Under the pieces are notes generated by a model. The model made no database searches and was not told where the DNA came from. It was given only the letters and a program-made list of their open reading frames with translations. Source: Streptomyces sp. DG2A-72 (lineage in GTDB: Bacteria > Actinomycetota > Actinomycetes > Streptomycetales > Streptomycetaceae). Taken from it: DNA of 64,000 nucleotides. Shown piece by piece: positions 1 to 8,580 of the stretch; positions within the stretch are counted from its first letter, which is position 1; every line of letters starts with the position of its first letter. Where the stretch lies: positions 2,752,001 to 2,816,000 of the forward strand of contig NZ_JASTLC010000001.1 of NCBI RefSeq assembly GCF_030499575.1. Direction: 5' to 3'. The translations under genes were made by a program, and so were the position numbers.

Positions 1-1
1 T

Positions 2-1240
2 CGCGGTCTCAGCGTTGCGCAGGCCGTCGTCCAGGGACGCCTTGCCACCGGCGATGCCGTTCAGCTCGGTGTCGAGCGGGGTCCACAGGGAGCTGTACTC
101 GGGCAGTGCCGGGCGCGGCTGGGCTACGGACAGGACACCCTGGTAGCCGGCGATGCCCGGGTCGGCCTTGACCTCGGCGGTGTAGGCGTCGTCGCGGGTG
201 GGCAGCGTGGAGTTCTTCAGGGCGATGGTCTCCTGGGACTTCGCCGAGGTCATGAACTTCACGAACTTCAGCGCGGCCTGCTGCTTCGACTCGTCGGAGC
301 CGGCGTACACGGAGAGGTTGTGGCCGCCGGTCGGGGCGCCCGCCTTGCCGGTGGAGCCGGCCGGGACGGTGGTGATGCCGAGGTTGGCCTTGTCCTTGAA
401 CGCGGAGCCCTTGTAGAAGTTGGTGATCTCCCATGGGCCCTGGATGATCGCGGCGACCTTGCCGCTGACGAACGCGTCCTGGATGTGGGCGTAGGCGTCG
501 GCGGTGGTGTCGGCCTTGTGCAGGCCCTTGCCGTCGAAGAGGTCCAGCCAGGTGCCGTACGCCTTCTTGGCCTCGGCCGAGTTGACGGTGATCTTCTTGG
601 CGTCGGCGTCGACGGTGTCGGTGCCCTCGCCATAGAGGAAGGGCTGGGCGTAGTAGCCCGCGGTGGAGCCCCAGTAGCCGTCGACGCCGGTCTTGTCCTT
701 GATCGTGGCAGCGGCCTTCTTCAGGTCGTCCCAGGTCTTCGGGGCCTCGACGCCGGCCTTGTCGAAGAGTTCCTTGTTGTAGACCAGCGCGAGGGTGTCG
801 GTGACGAGCGGCACGCCGTAGGTCTTGTCCTCGTACTTGGCCTGCTCGATCAGGCTGGGCTGGAACTTGCTCTCGTCGGCGAGGGCCTCGGTGCCGTCCA
901 GCGGAAGGAAGAAGCCCTTCTTGGCGAAGGCGGGCGTCCAGCCGACCTCGGAGCGCAGCACGTCCGGGGCGCCGCTGGCACCGGCGGCGGTGTCGAACTT
1001 GTTCTGCGCCTGGTCGAAGGGGACGTTGACGTAGTTGACCTTGATGTCCTTGTTGGCGGCCTCGAACTCCTTGACCAGGGCCTGGTACGTCGGCGCCTCA
1101 TTCGTGGCGTTGGAGGTGTCCCACCAGGTGATGGTGACCGGACCGTCGGCCTTGTCGCCGCTGTCGCTGTCTGAGCCGCAGGCCGTCGCCGCGAGAGCGA
1201 GGGACGCCACCAGCGCGGTGGCCGCTATGCCACGCCGCAT
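2..1240 (-). CDS. malE: MalE-type maltose/maltodextrin-binding lipoprotein (3' end outside window)
   Basis: Extracellular solute-binding protein of a sugar ABC importer; by family and context it captures maltose or maltodextrin for a MalFG permease. The ATG at 1240 follows a good AAGGAG ribosome site. Residues 1-21 form a lipoprotein signal with positively charged start, hydrophobic core and lipobox ending at Cys21, so the mature protein should be membrane-anchored outside the cell. The rest reads as an SBP family 1 protein (ITWWDTSN near the N-terminus, GPWEITNFYKG in the C-terminal half). 413 residues lie in the window and no stop is reached; family members are about 420 aa, so only a few residues are missing. 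malF and malG would be expected beyond the left edge. It is divergent from malR. Confidence 0.9.
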   Translation of the reverse strand, partial: MRRGIAATALVASLALAATACGSDSDSGDKADGPVTITWWDTSNATNEAPTYQALVKEFEAANKDIKVNYVNVPFDQAQNKFDTAAGASGAPDVLRSEVGWTPAFAKKGFFLPLDGTEALADESKFQPSLIEQAKYEDKTYGVPLVTDTLALVYNKELFDKAGVEAPKTWDDLKKAAATIKDKTGVDGYWGSTAGYYAQPFLYGEGTDTVDADAKKITVNSAEAKKAYGTWLDLFDGKGLHKADTTADAYAHIQDAFVSGKVAAIIQGPWEITNFYKGSAFKDKANLGITTVPAGSTGKAGAPTGGHNLSVYAGSDESKQQAALKFVKFMTSAKSQETIALKNSTLPTRDDAYTAEVKADPGIAGYQGVLSVAQPRPALPEYSSLWTPLDTELNGIAGGKASLDDGLRNAETA

Positions 1241-1373
1241 GAGTTCTCCTTGAGGGTTAAAGCCCGAGTGGTGCAGGGGGCGGTCCCGTCGTCCGTCCCT
1301 GCGACTTGCCGACTGCGCCGTTGCGGCGGCCGGGCGTCGAGAACGTAACAGCGATGTAAGCATCGCGAAAGTC

Positions 1374-1394
1374 CTTGCAGCAAAAATGCGCAAG
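1374..1394. promoter_or_regulatory. Probable MalR operator 1 (malE side)
   Basis: An imperfect palindrome with outer arms CTTGC and GCAAG lies in the malE-malR divergent region, 134 bp upstream of the malE start. LacI-family regulators of this type bind CTTGCA-like half sites. Assignment to MalR is inferred from position and symmetry. Confidence 0.5.
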
Positions 1395-1482
1395 ACGTCT
1401 CTGAAGTTATCCGGGCGTGACCTGTCGTCGACCGCTGTGAGACCGTTGTTCTGCGGGGTTGAGCGGGCATGGACGGTGCTGT

Positions 1483-1504
1483 GCAAGACTCTGCAAACTC
1501 TTGC
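1483..1504. promoter_or_regulatory. Probable MalR operator 2 (malR side)
   Basis: Outer arms GCAAGA and TCTTGC flank an internal TGCAAA, so the TGCAA half-site is repeated within the 22 bp. It lies upstream of malR, which suggests autoregulation. It shares the TTGC/GCAA core with the site at 1374-1394. Confidence 0.45.
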
Positions 1505-1620
1505 CGTTCGTTTCCCGAGGGGACGCCATGCCGCAGCAACCCGCACCGCGCAGGTCAACCACCCGCGCCCGGCGTCCGGTCGGTGTGCAAGGCGTGGGAC
1601 GGCCGGTACAGTCCAACCCC

Positions 1621-2667
1621 GTGACCACACGGCTTGCCGACATCGCTGCTCAGGCGGGGGTGAGCGAAGCGACCGTCAGCCGCGTCCTCAACGGGAAGCC
1701 GGGCGTCGCCGCCACCACCCGCCAGTCCGTGCTGGCCGCGCTGGACGTGCTCGGCTACGAGCGCCCCGTGCGGCTGCGGCAGCGCAGCGAGGGCCTGGTG
1801 GGCCTGATCACCCCGGAGCTGGAGAACCCGATATTCCCGGCGCTGGCCCAGGTGATCGGCCAGGCGCTGACGCGGCAGGGCTACACACCGGTGCTGGCCA
1901 CCCAGACCCCGGGCGGTTCGACGGAGGACGAGCTGACCGAGATGCTCGTCGACCGGGGCGTCGCCGGGATCATCTACGTCTCCGGACTGCACGCCGACAC
2001 CACCGCCGACATGCAGCGCTACGAGCAGTTGCGCGCGCAGGGCGTGCCGTTCGTGCTCGTCGACGGCTTCTCCCCCAAGGTGCAGGCGCCGTTCATCTCG
2101 CCGGACGACCGCGCCGCGATGACCCTGGCGGTCACGCATCTGGTGTCGCTCGGCCACACCCGGATCGGCCTCGCGCTCGGCCCGAAGCGGTTCGTGCCGG
2201 TCCAGCGGAAGATCGAGGGCTTCGTCCGCGCCGTACAGGACCAGCTCGGGCTGGCCACGGACACGATCGAGACGGAGCTGGTCCAGCACTCCCTCTACAC
2301 GCTGGAGGGCGGCCAGGCGGCGGCCACCGCACTCATCGGCCGCAGCTGTACGGCGGTGGTGTGCGCCAGCGACATGATGGCGCTGGGCGCGATACGGGCG
2401 GCCCGGCAGAACGGTCTGGAAGTCCCCCGGGACATCTCGGTGGTGGGCTTCGACGACTCCCCGCTGATCGCCTTCACCGACCCGCCCCTGACGACGGTCC
2501 GCAAGCCGGTTCCGGCGATGGGGCAGGCGGCGGTGCGGACGTTGCTGGAGGAGATCGGCGGGACGCCCGCGCCGCACAGTGAGTTCGTGTTCATGCCGGA
2601 GCTGGTGGTGCGCGGTTCCACGGCTTCGGCGCCTGGTGAGAGGAGCGGGGACCGGAGTCGTCCCTGA
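1621..2667 (+). CDS. malR: LacI-family transcriptional regulator, MalR type
   Basis: Maltose regulator expected to repress the divergent malEFG operon. Residues 4-27 form the LacI helix-turn-helix (RLADIAAQAGVSEATVSR, then the hinge-proximal VLNGKPGV), followed by a periplasmic-binding-protein-like effector domain of about 290 residues ending near residue 335. The GTG at 1621 places the HTH at the very N-terminus, as is usual, and gives 348 aa. It has no Shine-Dalgarno, but TACAGT sits 8 nt upstream at 1607-1612, so the transcript could be leaderless. An in-frame ATG at 1528 with a GAGGGG ribosome site would add 31 residues and is the alternative start. Confidence 0.9.
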   Translation: MTTRLADIAAQAGVSEATVSRVLNGKPGVAATTRQSVLAALDVLGYERPVRLRQRSEGLVGLITPELENPIFPALAQVIGQALTRQGYTPVLATQTPGGSTEDELTEMLVDRGVAGIIYVSGLHADTTADMQRYEQLRAQGVPFVLVDGFSPKVQAPFISPDDRAAMTLAVTHLVSLGHTRIGLALGPKRFVPVQRKIEGFVRAVQDQLGLATDTIETELVQHSLYTLEGGQAAATALIGRSCTAVVCASDMMALGAIRAARQNGLEVPRDISVVGFDDSPLIAFTDPPLTTVRKPVPAMGQAAVRTLLEEIGGTPAPHSEFVFMPELVVRGSTASAPGERSGDRSRP

Positions 2668-2797
2668 GGCGGAGAACTTCCCTCCGTGGCAGTGCGCTGG
2701 TAGGAGGATGCGGCCTACGGTCGTCGTAGGACGTGCAGCCCGAACCCGACCAGGGGATGATCGGAGGGCGAAGGCTTTTCTGGCAGACTCTGTGCCC

Positions 2798-3775
2798 ATG
2801 GGTGAGACGACCGTGACGACCGCCGAGGAAGGCCGCGAAGAGGCCGTTCCGCACCCTGTCACGGTCGAAACCGGGCCCGGTCCGCTGAGCAGGCTGCGCA
2901 CTCCGCGGCGGCCCCGGCTGTGGTTCGAGATCCTTCTGATCGCGGTGAGTTACTGGACGTACTCACTGATCCGCAACGCCGTCCCGGAGCAAAAGGGACA
3001 GGCTCTGAGCAACGCCGACTGGCTCTGGCGGCTCGAGCACGATCTCGGCATCGCCGTCGAGGAATCCGTCAACCACGCGGTGGACTCGGTGACTTGGCTC
3101 ATCGTCGGCATGAACTACTACTACGCGACACTGCACTTCGTGGTCACTCTCGGTGTCCTCGTGTGGCTGTTCCGCAGTCATCCCGGCCGCTATGCGGCGA
3201 CCCGGATGGTGCTCTTCGCGACGACAGGTGTGGCCCTCGTCGGTTACTACCTGTATCCGCTCGCCCCGCCGCGGCTCATGAACGGCCAGAGCTTCATCGA
3301 CACGGTGATGGTCCACCACACCTGGGGTTCGATGGCCTCCGGCGACCTGAAGAACATGTCCAACCAGTACGCCGCGATGCCGTCGATGCACATCGGCTGG
3401 TCGGTCTGGTCCGGCCTGACGATCTTCGCGCTGGCCTCGATCCCGTGGGTTCGTGTCCTGGGCATGCTCTACCCGGTGGCCACGCTCATCGTGATCGTCG
3501 CCACCGCCAACCACTTCTGGCTGGACGCCGTCGGCGGCCTGATGTGCCTCGCCTTCGGCTACGCGGTGGCGCGGGTCTGGTACGGGACGTTGCCTTACTC
3601 CTTGCCGAGGCTGGTGCCTGTGCGAAGTCCGGGCAGGGCGCTGTTGCCGGGAAGGTCCAAGGCGGCCTCTACTCCCCCCGGTGCACCACGTGACCACCGG
3701 TCACCGTCAGTCGTACCGGTGCCTGAGCCACCTCGTCCCCGGGAGCCGTCACCGGGTCCACCCCGAAGGCCGTGA
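2798..3775 (+). CDS. PAP2-superfamily membrane phosphatase (Aur1/inositolphosphotransferase-like)
   Basis: Multi-pass membrane protein of 325 aa. Hydrophobic segments lie around residues 41-57, 100-126, 137-153, 202-220 and 224-260. The phosphatase signature is present as PSMH at residues 195-198 and ANHFWLD at 237-243, supplying the two histidines and the aspartate used for phosphoryl transfer from lipid phosphates or related substrates. This spacing resembles the Aur1-like branch of PAP2 proteins. The proline/arginine-rich tail after about residue 265 runs antisense into the decayed amidohydrolase and may not be conserved. The exact substrate cannot be read from sequence. Confidence 0.8.
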   Translation: MGETTVTTAEEGREEAVPHPVTVETGPGPLSRLRTPRRPRLWFEILLIAVSYWTYSLIRNAVPEQKGQALSNADWLWRLEHDLGIAVEESVNHAVDSVTWLIVGMNYYYATLHFVVTLGVLVWLFRSHPGRYAATRMVLFATTGVALVGYYLYPLAPPRLMNGQSFIDTVMVHHTWGSMASGDLKNMSNQYAAMPSMHIGWSVWSGLTIFALASIPWVRVLGMLYPVATLIVIVATANHFWLDAVGGLMCLAFGYAVARVWYGTLPYSLPRLVPVRSPGRALLPGRSKAASTPPGAPRDHRSPSVVPVPEPPRPREPSPGPPRRP

Positions 3776-4012
3776 GGCCCGCCCGAGCCGAAGCGGCGCC
3801 CTTCGGGCCGCGTGCCGTCGCCAGGACCGTCCGTACGTCGTAGTGGGCGATCGGCCGGTCCGAGCCCAGGGCGACCGTCGCGCCCGCGTCCCGCAGATCG
3901 CGCAGACGCCAGGCGTGGGCGGCCCGGGCCGGCGCCCAGGCGGCGGGACCACTCGTCGGTGCCGTCGGCGCGGGTGTAGGCGGTGTGCGGCGGCTGCAGG
4001 GAGGCGGCCACC
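3669..4012 (-). pseudogene. C-terminal remnant of an Amidohydro_3 (YtcJ-like) amidohydrolase, frameshifted
   Basis: Reading from 4011 downwards, one frame gives SLQPPHTAYTRADGTDEWSR, typical of the C-terminal third of metal-dependent amidohydrolases. Near 3930 the homology moves to another frame, giving RAAHAWRLRDLRDAG and VALGSDRPIAHYD, and ends in GGHVVHRGE and a stop at 3669. The shift fits one extra C in a GGGCGCC stretch. The N-terminal two thirds with the metal-binding motifs are absent. The fragment directly abuts the truncated permease at 4013, so one deletion probably fused the two genes. Confidence 0.8.
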
Positions 4013-4279
4013 CTACGCGTAGAAGGCGCCGCCGCTTTTGACGTGCCGGCTCATGCTCGTGAAGCCGACAGCGAAGACGGTGAGAGTGATGCCGGCGACG
4101 AGGTAGCCGACCGGGGCGCCGATGCCGCCGAGCAGGATCGCGAGCGGAGCGACGCCGGCCATGACGGTGAGCGGGGCGGCGGCGGAGACGGCGTAGAAGG
4201 CGATGTCGGCGGTGCCGCGGAGGCCGGCCGTGGCGGGCGGCGTCTTCTCCGCGGGGATGTCGGAGGCGGTCACGGACAT
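4013..4279 (-). pseudogene. Truncated APC-family amino acid permease (N-terminal 88 aa)
   Basis: From the ATG at 4279 the protein begins like an APC-superfamily permease: a short cytoplasmic leader, then TADIAFYAVSAAAPLTV, a second hydrophobic stretch rich in GIGAPVGYLVAG, and SGGAFYA, where family members continue into further membrane helices. Here a TAG follows at once. Family proteins have about 12 membrane segments and 450-500 residues; this one has two or three. It is a relic of a permease that probably stood in an operon with the neighbouring amidohydrolase. It could be translated but cannot be a complete transporter. Confidence 0.75.
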
Positions 4280-4353
4280 GGGGAAGCCCTTCGAGCGGCG
4301 GACAGAGCGATACTCGGAGCCAACGGAGCACCGTTGACCTGGGCGATTCCAAC

Positions 4354-4884
4354 GTGCCGCAGATCGCCAAGCGGCTCGGCGCGCAGACCGGCTCGGTGTA
4401 TCACCATGTGGACGGCCGGGACGGCATCGTGGAACTGCTGCGCGAGCGGGTCGCGTCCGTGATCGACGCCGGGACGCTGTCCCTGGCGCCCTGGGACACG
4501 GCGCTGGAGGCCTGGGCGCGCTCCTACCGTGCCGCGTTCGCCGCACACCCGAAGGCGATCCCGCTGCTGATGACGTCACCGATGCGGGCGCCGCGCGTCC
4601 TGGAGCAGTACGAGCGGGCGGTGACGCTGCTCCTGGACGCCGGGTTCGCCCCCGCCGACGTCATGCCGCTCCTCGTAGCCCTGGAGAACCTGGTCCTGGG
4701 CTCGGCGCTCGACCTCGCGGCCCCGGAGACGATGTGGGAACTGACGCCGGACGCGCCGACGCCCCGGCTGGCGGAGGCGCTGGCGGCGGTGGGAGAAGGG
4801 CGGGCGGACCGGGCGTTCGAGGTGGGGCTGGAGGGGCTGATGACTCATGCTCGTGCGCTGAGGGTGCACGCGAAGAAGCGCTGA
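4354..4884 (+). CDS. TetR-family regulator lacking its first helix (probable pseudogene)
   Basis: The retained part covers HTH helices 2-3 (QIAKRLGAQTGSVYHHV) and a TetR_C-like ligand domain, 176 aa in total from the GTG at 4354. The usual first helix of about 20-25 residues is missing. In another frame just upstream (about 4290-4340) the residues RAILGANGAPLT look like the expected helix 1 and turn, so a frameshift near 4340 probably separated them. No ribosome site precedes the GTG. It is divergent from the truncated permease, which it presumably once controlled. DNA binding is unlikely without helix 1. Confidence 0.6.
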   Translation: MPQIAKRLGAQTGSVYHHVDGRDGIVELLRERVASVIDAGTLSLAPWDTALEAWARSYRAAFAAHPKAIPLLMTSPMRAPRVLEQYERAVTLLLDAGFAPADVMPLLVALENLVLGSALDLAAPETMWELTPDAPTPRLAEALAAVGEGRADRAFEVGLEGLMTHARALRVHAKKR

Positions 4885-4910
4885 GGGTTCAGCAAGGTCG
4901 GTCTGCGGGT

Positions 4911-7907
4911 TCACGCCCCGTAGAACAGCTCCTCCACCACACCCCGCGCCCGCCTCGCCGTACGCCGGTACGCGTCGAGCATGTCGCCGACGTGTCCCGG
5001 GCCGTACCCCAAGTACCGCCCCACGGCGGCCATTTCACGTCCGTGCGACGGGAACGTGTCCCCGGCTCGGCCGCGCACCAGCATCACCGCGTTCCGCACC
5101 CGCGTCGCCAGCACCCACGCCTCGTCCAGGGTCGCCGCGTCCTCGCCGGAGACGAGTCCGGCGGCGCAGGCTGCGGCGAGGGCCTCGCGGGTGCGGGTGG
5201 TGCGCAGGCCCGGCTCGGCCCAGCCGTGGTGCAACTGGAAGAGCTGGACGGTCCATTCGACGTCGGAGAGCCCGCCGGGCCCGAGCTTGGTGTGCAGCTT
5301 CGGGTCGGCGCCGCGCGGCATCCGCTCGGACTCCATACGGGCCTTCAGACGCCGGATCTCACGGACGGCGTCGTCGCCGAGTCCCTCCGCCGGATACCGC
5401 AGCGGGTCGATCAGCTCGATGAAGCGCCGCCCCAAGTCCTCGTCGCCGGCGACGACTTCGGCCCGCAGCAGTGCCTGTGACTCCCAGACCAGGGACCAGC
5501 GGCGGTAGTAGGCCTCGTACGACTTCAACGACCGTACGAGCGTCCCGGACTTGCCCTCCGGTCGCAGGTCCGCGTCGATCAGCAGCGGCGGGTCGGCGCT
5601 CGGGATCTGGAGCAGTCGCCGCATCTCGGAGACGACCTTGTTCGCGGCGTCCGCGGCCTCCCGCTCCTCGACGCCTTCCCGCGGCTCGTGCACGAACAGG
5701 ACGTCCGCGTCGGAGCCGTAGCCGAGTTCGTGCCCGCCGAAGCGGCCCATGCCGATGATCGCGAACCGGGTGGGCAGCTCCTCGCCCCAGCCCTCGCGGA
5801 CGACGGCGCGCAGGGTGCCGGCGAGGGTGGCGGCCGTGAGGTCGGAGATCGCGCCGCCGACCCGGTCCACCAGGGCGCCCTGGTCCGCCTCGGCGGGCTG
5901 GGCCTCGGTGCCGTACGAGCCGACGATGTCGGCGGCGGCCGTACGGAACAGCTCGCGGCGGCGGACGCCACGGGCGGCCGTCACCGCCTGGACGGCACCG
6001 GCGGCGCGGCCGACCGCGGCGAGGATCTCCTGCTCCAGATGGGCGTGGGAGCGGGGGGCGAGGCCGCCGCCGTCACCGTCGCCGAGCAGCGCCACCGCTT
6101 CCGGCGCGCGCATCAGCAGGTCGGGCGCGAGGCGGCCGGCGGACAGCACACGGGCGAGATTCTCGGCCGCGGCGCCCTCGTCCCGCAGCAGCCGCAGATA
6201 CCAGGGCGTTTTGCCGAGCGCGTCCGACACCTTGCGGAAGTTGAGCAGTCCCGCGTCCGGGTCGGCGGAGTCGGCGAACCAGCCGAGCAGCACGGGCAGC
6301 AGCGTGCGCTGGATCGCGGCCTTTCGGGTGACGCCCGAGGCCAGCGCCTCCAGGTGGCGCAGGGCGGAGGCCGGGTCGGCGTAGCCGAGGGCGACCATGC
6401 GTTCGCGGGCGGCTTCGGGGCTCAACCGGGCTTCGCCGGGGGCCAGTTGGGCGACGGCGTCGAGCAGTGGCCGGTAGAAGAGCTTCTCGTGCAGCCGTCG
6501 TACGACACTGCCGTGCCGCTTCCACTCGCGGTTCAGCTCGGCGACCGGATCGGTGCGCAGGCCCAGCGAGCGGCCGATGCGGCGCTGGTCCGCCTCGTCA
6601 TTGGGGACAAGGTGGGTGCGGCGCAGCCGGTAGAGCTGGATGCGGTGCTCCATGGAGCGCAGGAAACGGTAGGCACTGTCGAGCTGGACGGCGTCGGCGC
6701 GACCGACGTACCCGCCGGCGGCGAGCGCCTGGAGGGCGTCCAGAGTCGTACCACTGCGAAGAGAGGCGTCGGCACGCCCGTGCACCAACTGCAGCAGCTG
6801 TACGGCGAATTCGACGTCCCGCAGCCCGCCCGGACCGAGCTTCAGTTCCCGGTCGACCTCGGCGACCGGGATGTTCTCGACGACCCGGCGGCGCATCTTC
6901 TGTACATCGGCTACGAAGTTCTCGCGCTCGGCGGCCTTCCAGACGAGCGGTTCGAGAGCAGAGACGTACTCCTCGCCGAGCTCGATGTCGCCGGCCACCG
7001 GGCGGGCCTTGAGCAGCGCCTGGAACTCCCATGTCTTGGCCCAGCGCTGGTAGTAGGCGAGATGGCTGCTCAGCGTGCGGACCAGGGGACCGTTTCTGCC
7101 CTCGGGCCGCAGATTGGCGTCCACGGGCCAGATCGAGCCCTCGACGGTGGTCTCGGAGCAGATCCGCATCATGTGCGAGGCCAGCTTGGTGGCGGAGCGC
7201 AGCGCTTTGCCCTCGTCGGCGCCCTCGACGGCTTCGCCCACGAAGATCACGTCGACGTCGGACACGTAGTTCAGCTCATGGCCGCCGCACTTGCCCATCG
7301 CGATCACCGCGAGCCGGCACGAGGCGGCGTCGTCGGGCGCGGCGGCGCGGGCGATGGCGAGGGCGGCGCGCAGGGTCGCGGTGGCCAGGTCGGCGAGTTC
7401 GGCCGCGGTCTCGGCGACATCGGTGGTGCCGCACACGTCACGGGCGGCGATGGACAGCAGACAGCGCCGGTAGGCGACGCGCAGGGTGACCGGGTCGCCG
7501 GCCTCGGCGAGACCGCGCTCGAACTCCGCCACCCCGGGGTGCAGGTCGCGCGGCTCGTACGTGACGAGCGCCTGCCAGTCCTTGGGGTGCCGGGCGAGGT
7601 GATCGGCGAGCGCGGCGGAGGCCCCGAGCACACCGAGCAGCCGGTCCCGCAGCGGTTTCGCCGCTATCACCGTGTCGAGCAGCTCGCGCTGCGCCAGGGG
7701 GCCGGGCTGCACCTCCAGCAGCCGGACCAGACCGTGCAGCGCGAGATCCGGGTCGGCGGTCGCGCCCAGCGCCTCCAGCAGCACCGGATCGTTCCGCATC
7801 GGCGACAGCTCCACGCCGTCCAGAAGCCGCTCGGCGGCCGAGGGATCGGTGAAACCGTGCCGCAGCAGCCGAGTGAAGGTACTGCTCCTGCGCCCCGGCG
7901 CCGTCAT
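4911..7907 (-). CDS. glnE: Bifunctional glutamine synthetase adenylyltransferase/deadenylylase
   Basis: Controls glutamine synthetase I by attaching AMP to, and removing it from, a tyrosine of the enzyme according to nitrogen status. The 998-aa length is normal. Two nucleotidyltransferase halves are visible. The N-terminal deadenylylase half has NYVSDVDVIFV near residue 215 and NLRPEGRNGPLVR. The C-terminal adenylyltransferase half has GYGSDADVLFVHEP near residue 731 and DLRPEGKSGTLVRS. The ATG at 7907 has an AGGAGG ribosome site. The neighbours upstream are divergent. glnA2, a GS-like enzyme, lies about 20 kb away on the other side of the accessory region. Confidence 0.96.
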   Translation of the reverse strand: MTAPGRRSSTFTRLLRHGFTDPSAAERLLDGVELSPMRNDPVLLEALGATADPDLALHGLVRLLEVQPGPLAQRELLDTVIAAKPLRDRLLGVLGASAALADHLARHPKDWQALVTYEPRDLHPGVAEFERGLAEAGDPVTLRVAYRRCLLSIAARDVCGTTDVAETAAELADLATATLRAALAIARAAAPDDAASCRLAVIAMGKCGGHELNYVSDVDVIFVGEAVEGADEGKALRSATKLASHMMRICSETTVEGSIWPVDANLRPEGRNGPLVRTLSSHLAYYQRWAKTWEFQALLKARPVAGDIELGEEYVSALEPLVWKAAERENFVADVQKMRRRVVENIPVAEVDRELKLGPGGLRDVEFAVQLLQLVHGRADASLRSGTTLDALQALAAGGYVGRADAVQLDSAYRFLRSMEHRIQLYRLRRTHLVPNDEADQRRIGRSLGLRTDPVAELNREWKRHGSVVRRLHEKLFYRPLLDAVAQLAPGEARLSPEAARERMVALGYADPASALRHLEALASGVTRKAAIQRTLLPVLLGWFADSADPDAGLLNFRKVSDALGKTPWYLRLLRDEGAAAENLARVLSAGRLAPDLLMRAPEAVALLGDGDGGGLAPRSHAHLEQEILAAVGRAAGAVQAVTAARGVRRRELFRTAAADIVGSYGTEAQPAEADQGALVDRVGGAISDLTAATLAGTLRAVVREGWGEELPTRFAIIGMGRFGGHELGYGSDADVLFVHEPREGVEEREAADAANKVVSEMRRLLQIPSADPPLLIDADLRPEGKSGTLVRSLKSYEAYYRRWSLVWESQALLRAEVVAGDEDLGRRFIELIDPLRYPAEGLGDDAVREIRRLKARMESERMPRGADPKLHTKLGPGGLSDVEWTVQLFQLHHGWAEPGLRTTRTREALAAACAAGLVSGEDAATLDEAWVLATRVRNAVMLVRGRAGDTFPSHGREMAAVGRYLGYGPGHVGDMLDAYRRTARRARGVVEELFYGA

Positions 7908-8038
7908 GCCCCGCCTCCTGTCGGATCAAGGTCGTACCCGCTTGAGCCTAACCGCAGAGCCTGAGAGAAGCGCCGATGAGTTCTGCCGCTGCGGACGGTC
8001 TGCCCTGTGGAGGGACATACGGCAGTTGGAGGCAGCTC

Positions 8039-8551
8039 ATGACCGACACCACCCCGCAGACCCGACTGGACACCCGCTACAGCGAAGAGACGGCCACCGC
8101 GACCCCCTGGCCGGAAGCCGAGAAGCAGCTCACCGAGGCCGAGCTGTTCTGGATCTCGACCGTACGACCGGACGGGCGCCCGCACGTCACCCCGCTGCCC
8201 GCGGTCTGGGTACACGGCGCGCTGCACTTCTGCACCGGCCCCGAAGAGCGCAAGGCCCGCAACCTGGCCGAGAACCCCCATGTCGTCCTCACGACGGGCA
8301 CGAGCACCTGGAACAAGGGGTACGACCTCGTGGTCGAGGGCGAGGCGCGGCGGGTCACGGACGACGCGGCGCTGCGCGAACTCGCGGCCCTCTGGGAGAC
8401 GAAATACGGCCCCTTCTGGCACTTCGAGGTGCGGAACGGCTGCTTCCACCACGGATCGGGGCACGCTTACGTCTTTTCGGTGGCGCCGGTCACCGTTTTC
8501 GGCTTCGGTAAGGGGGAGCCGTTCAGCCAGACCCGCTGGCGGTTCGGCTGA
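8039..8551 (+). CDS. Pyridoxamine 5'-phosphate oxidase-family protein
   Basis: 170-aa split-barrel flavin-binding protein of the PPOX superfamily. Such proteins bind FMN, F420 or heme and reduce diverse substrates; true PdxH function cannot be assumed. Supporting motifs are FWISTVRPDGRPHVTPL near residue 40 and RKARNLAENPHVVLT near residue 75, which form the barrel core. The ATG at 8039 is preceded by TTGGAGG. The gene is divergent from glnE and 29 bp ahead of a VOC protein in the same direction, so the two may be co-transcribed. Confidence 0.8.
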   Translation: MTDTTPQTRLDTRYSEETATATPWPEAEKQLTEAELFWISTVRPDGRPHVTPLPAVWVHGALHFCTGPEERKARNLAENPHVVLTTGTSTWNKGYDLVVEGEARRVTDDAALRELAALWETKYGPFWHFEVRNGCFHHGSGHAYVFSVAPVTVFGFGKGEPFSQTRWRFG

Positions 8552-8580
8552 CGTGCCAACGGCGACCTGGAGGACCAGCG

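Noticed and set aside
1528..1530. ATG start for malR
   Set aside because: It has a ribosome-like site but would add a basic 31-residue tail before the HTH; the GTG at 1621 places the HTH in the usual position. Kept as an alternative.
1386..2582. Plus-strand frame overlapping malR in another register
   Set aside because: The translation is Arg/Ala/Gly-rich and lacks motifs, while the malR frame has a full LacI domain order.
5688..7964. Very long open frame opposite glnE
   Set aside because: High-GC codon bias keeps the complementary frame open. Its composition (Gly, Arg, Gln, Val-rich, no family motif) and its exact overlap with glnE mark it as a shadow.
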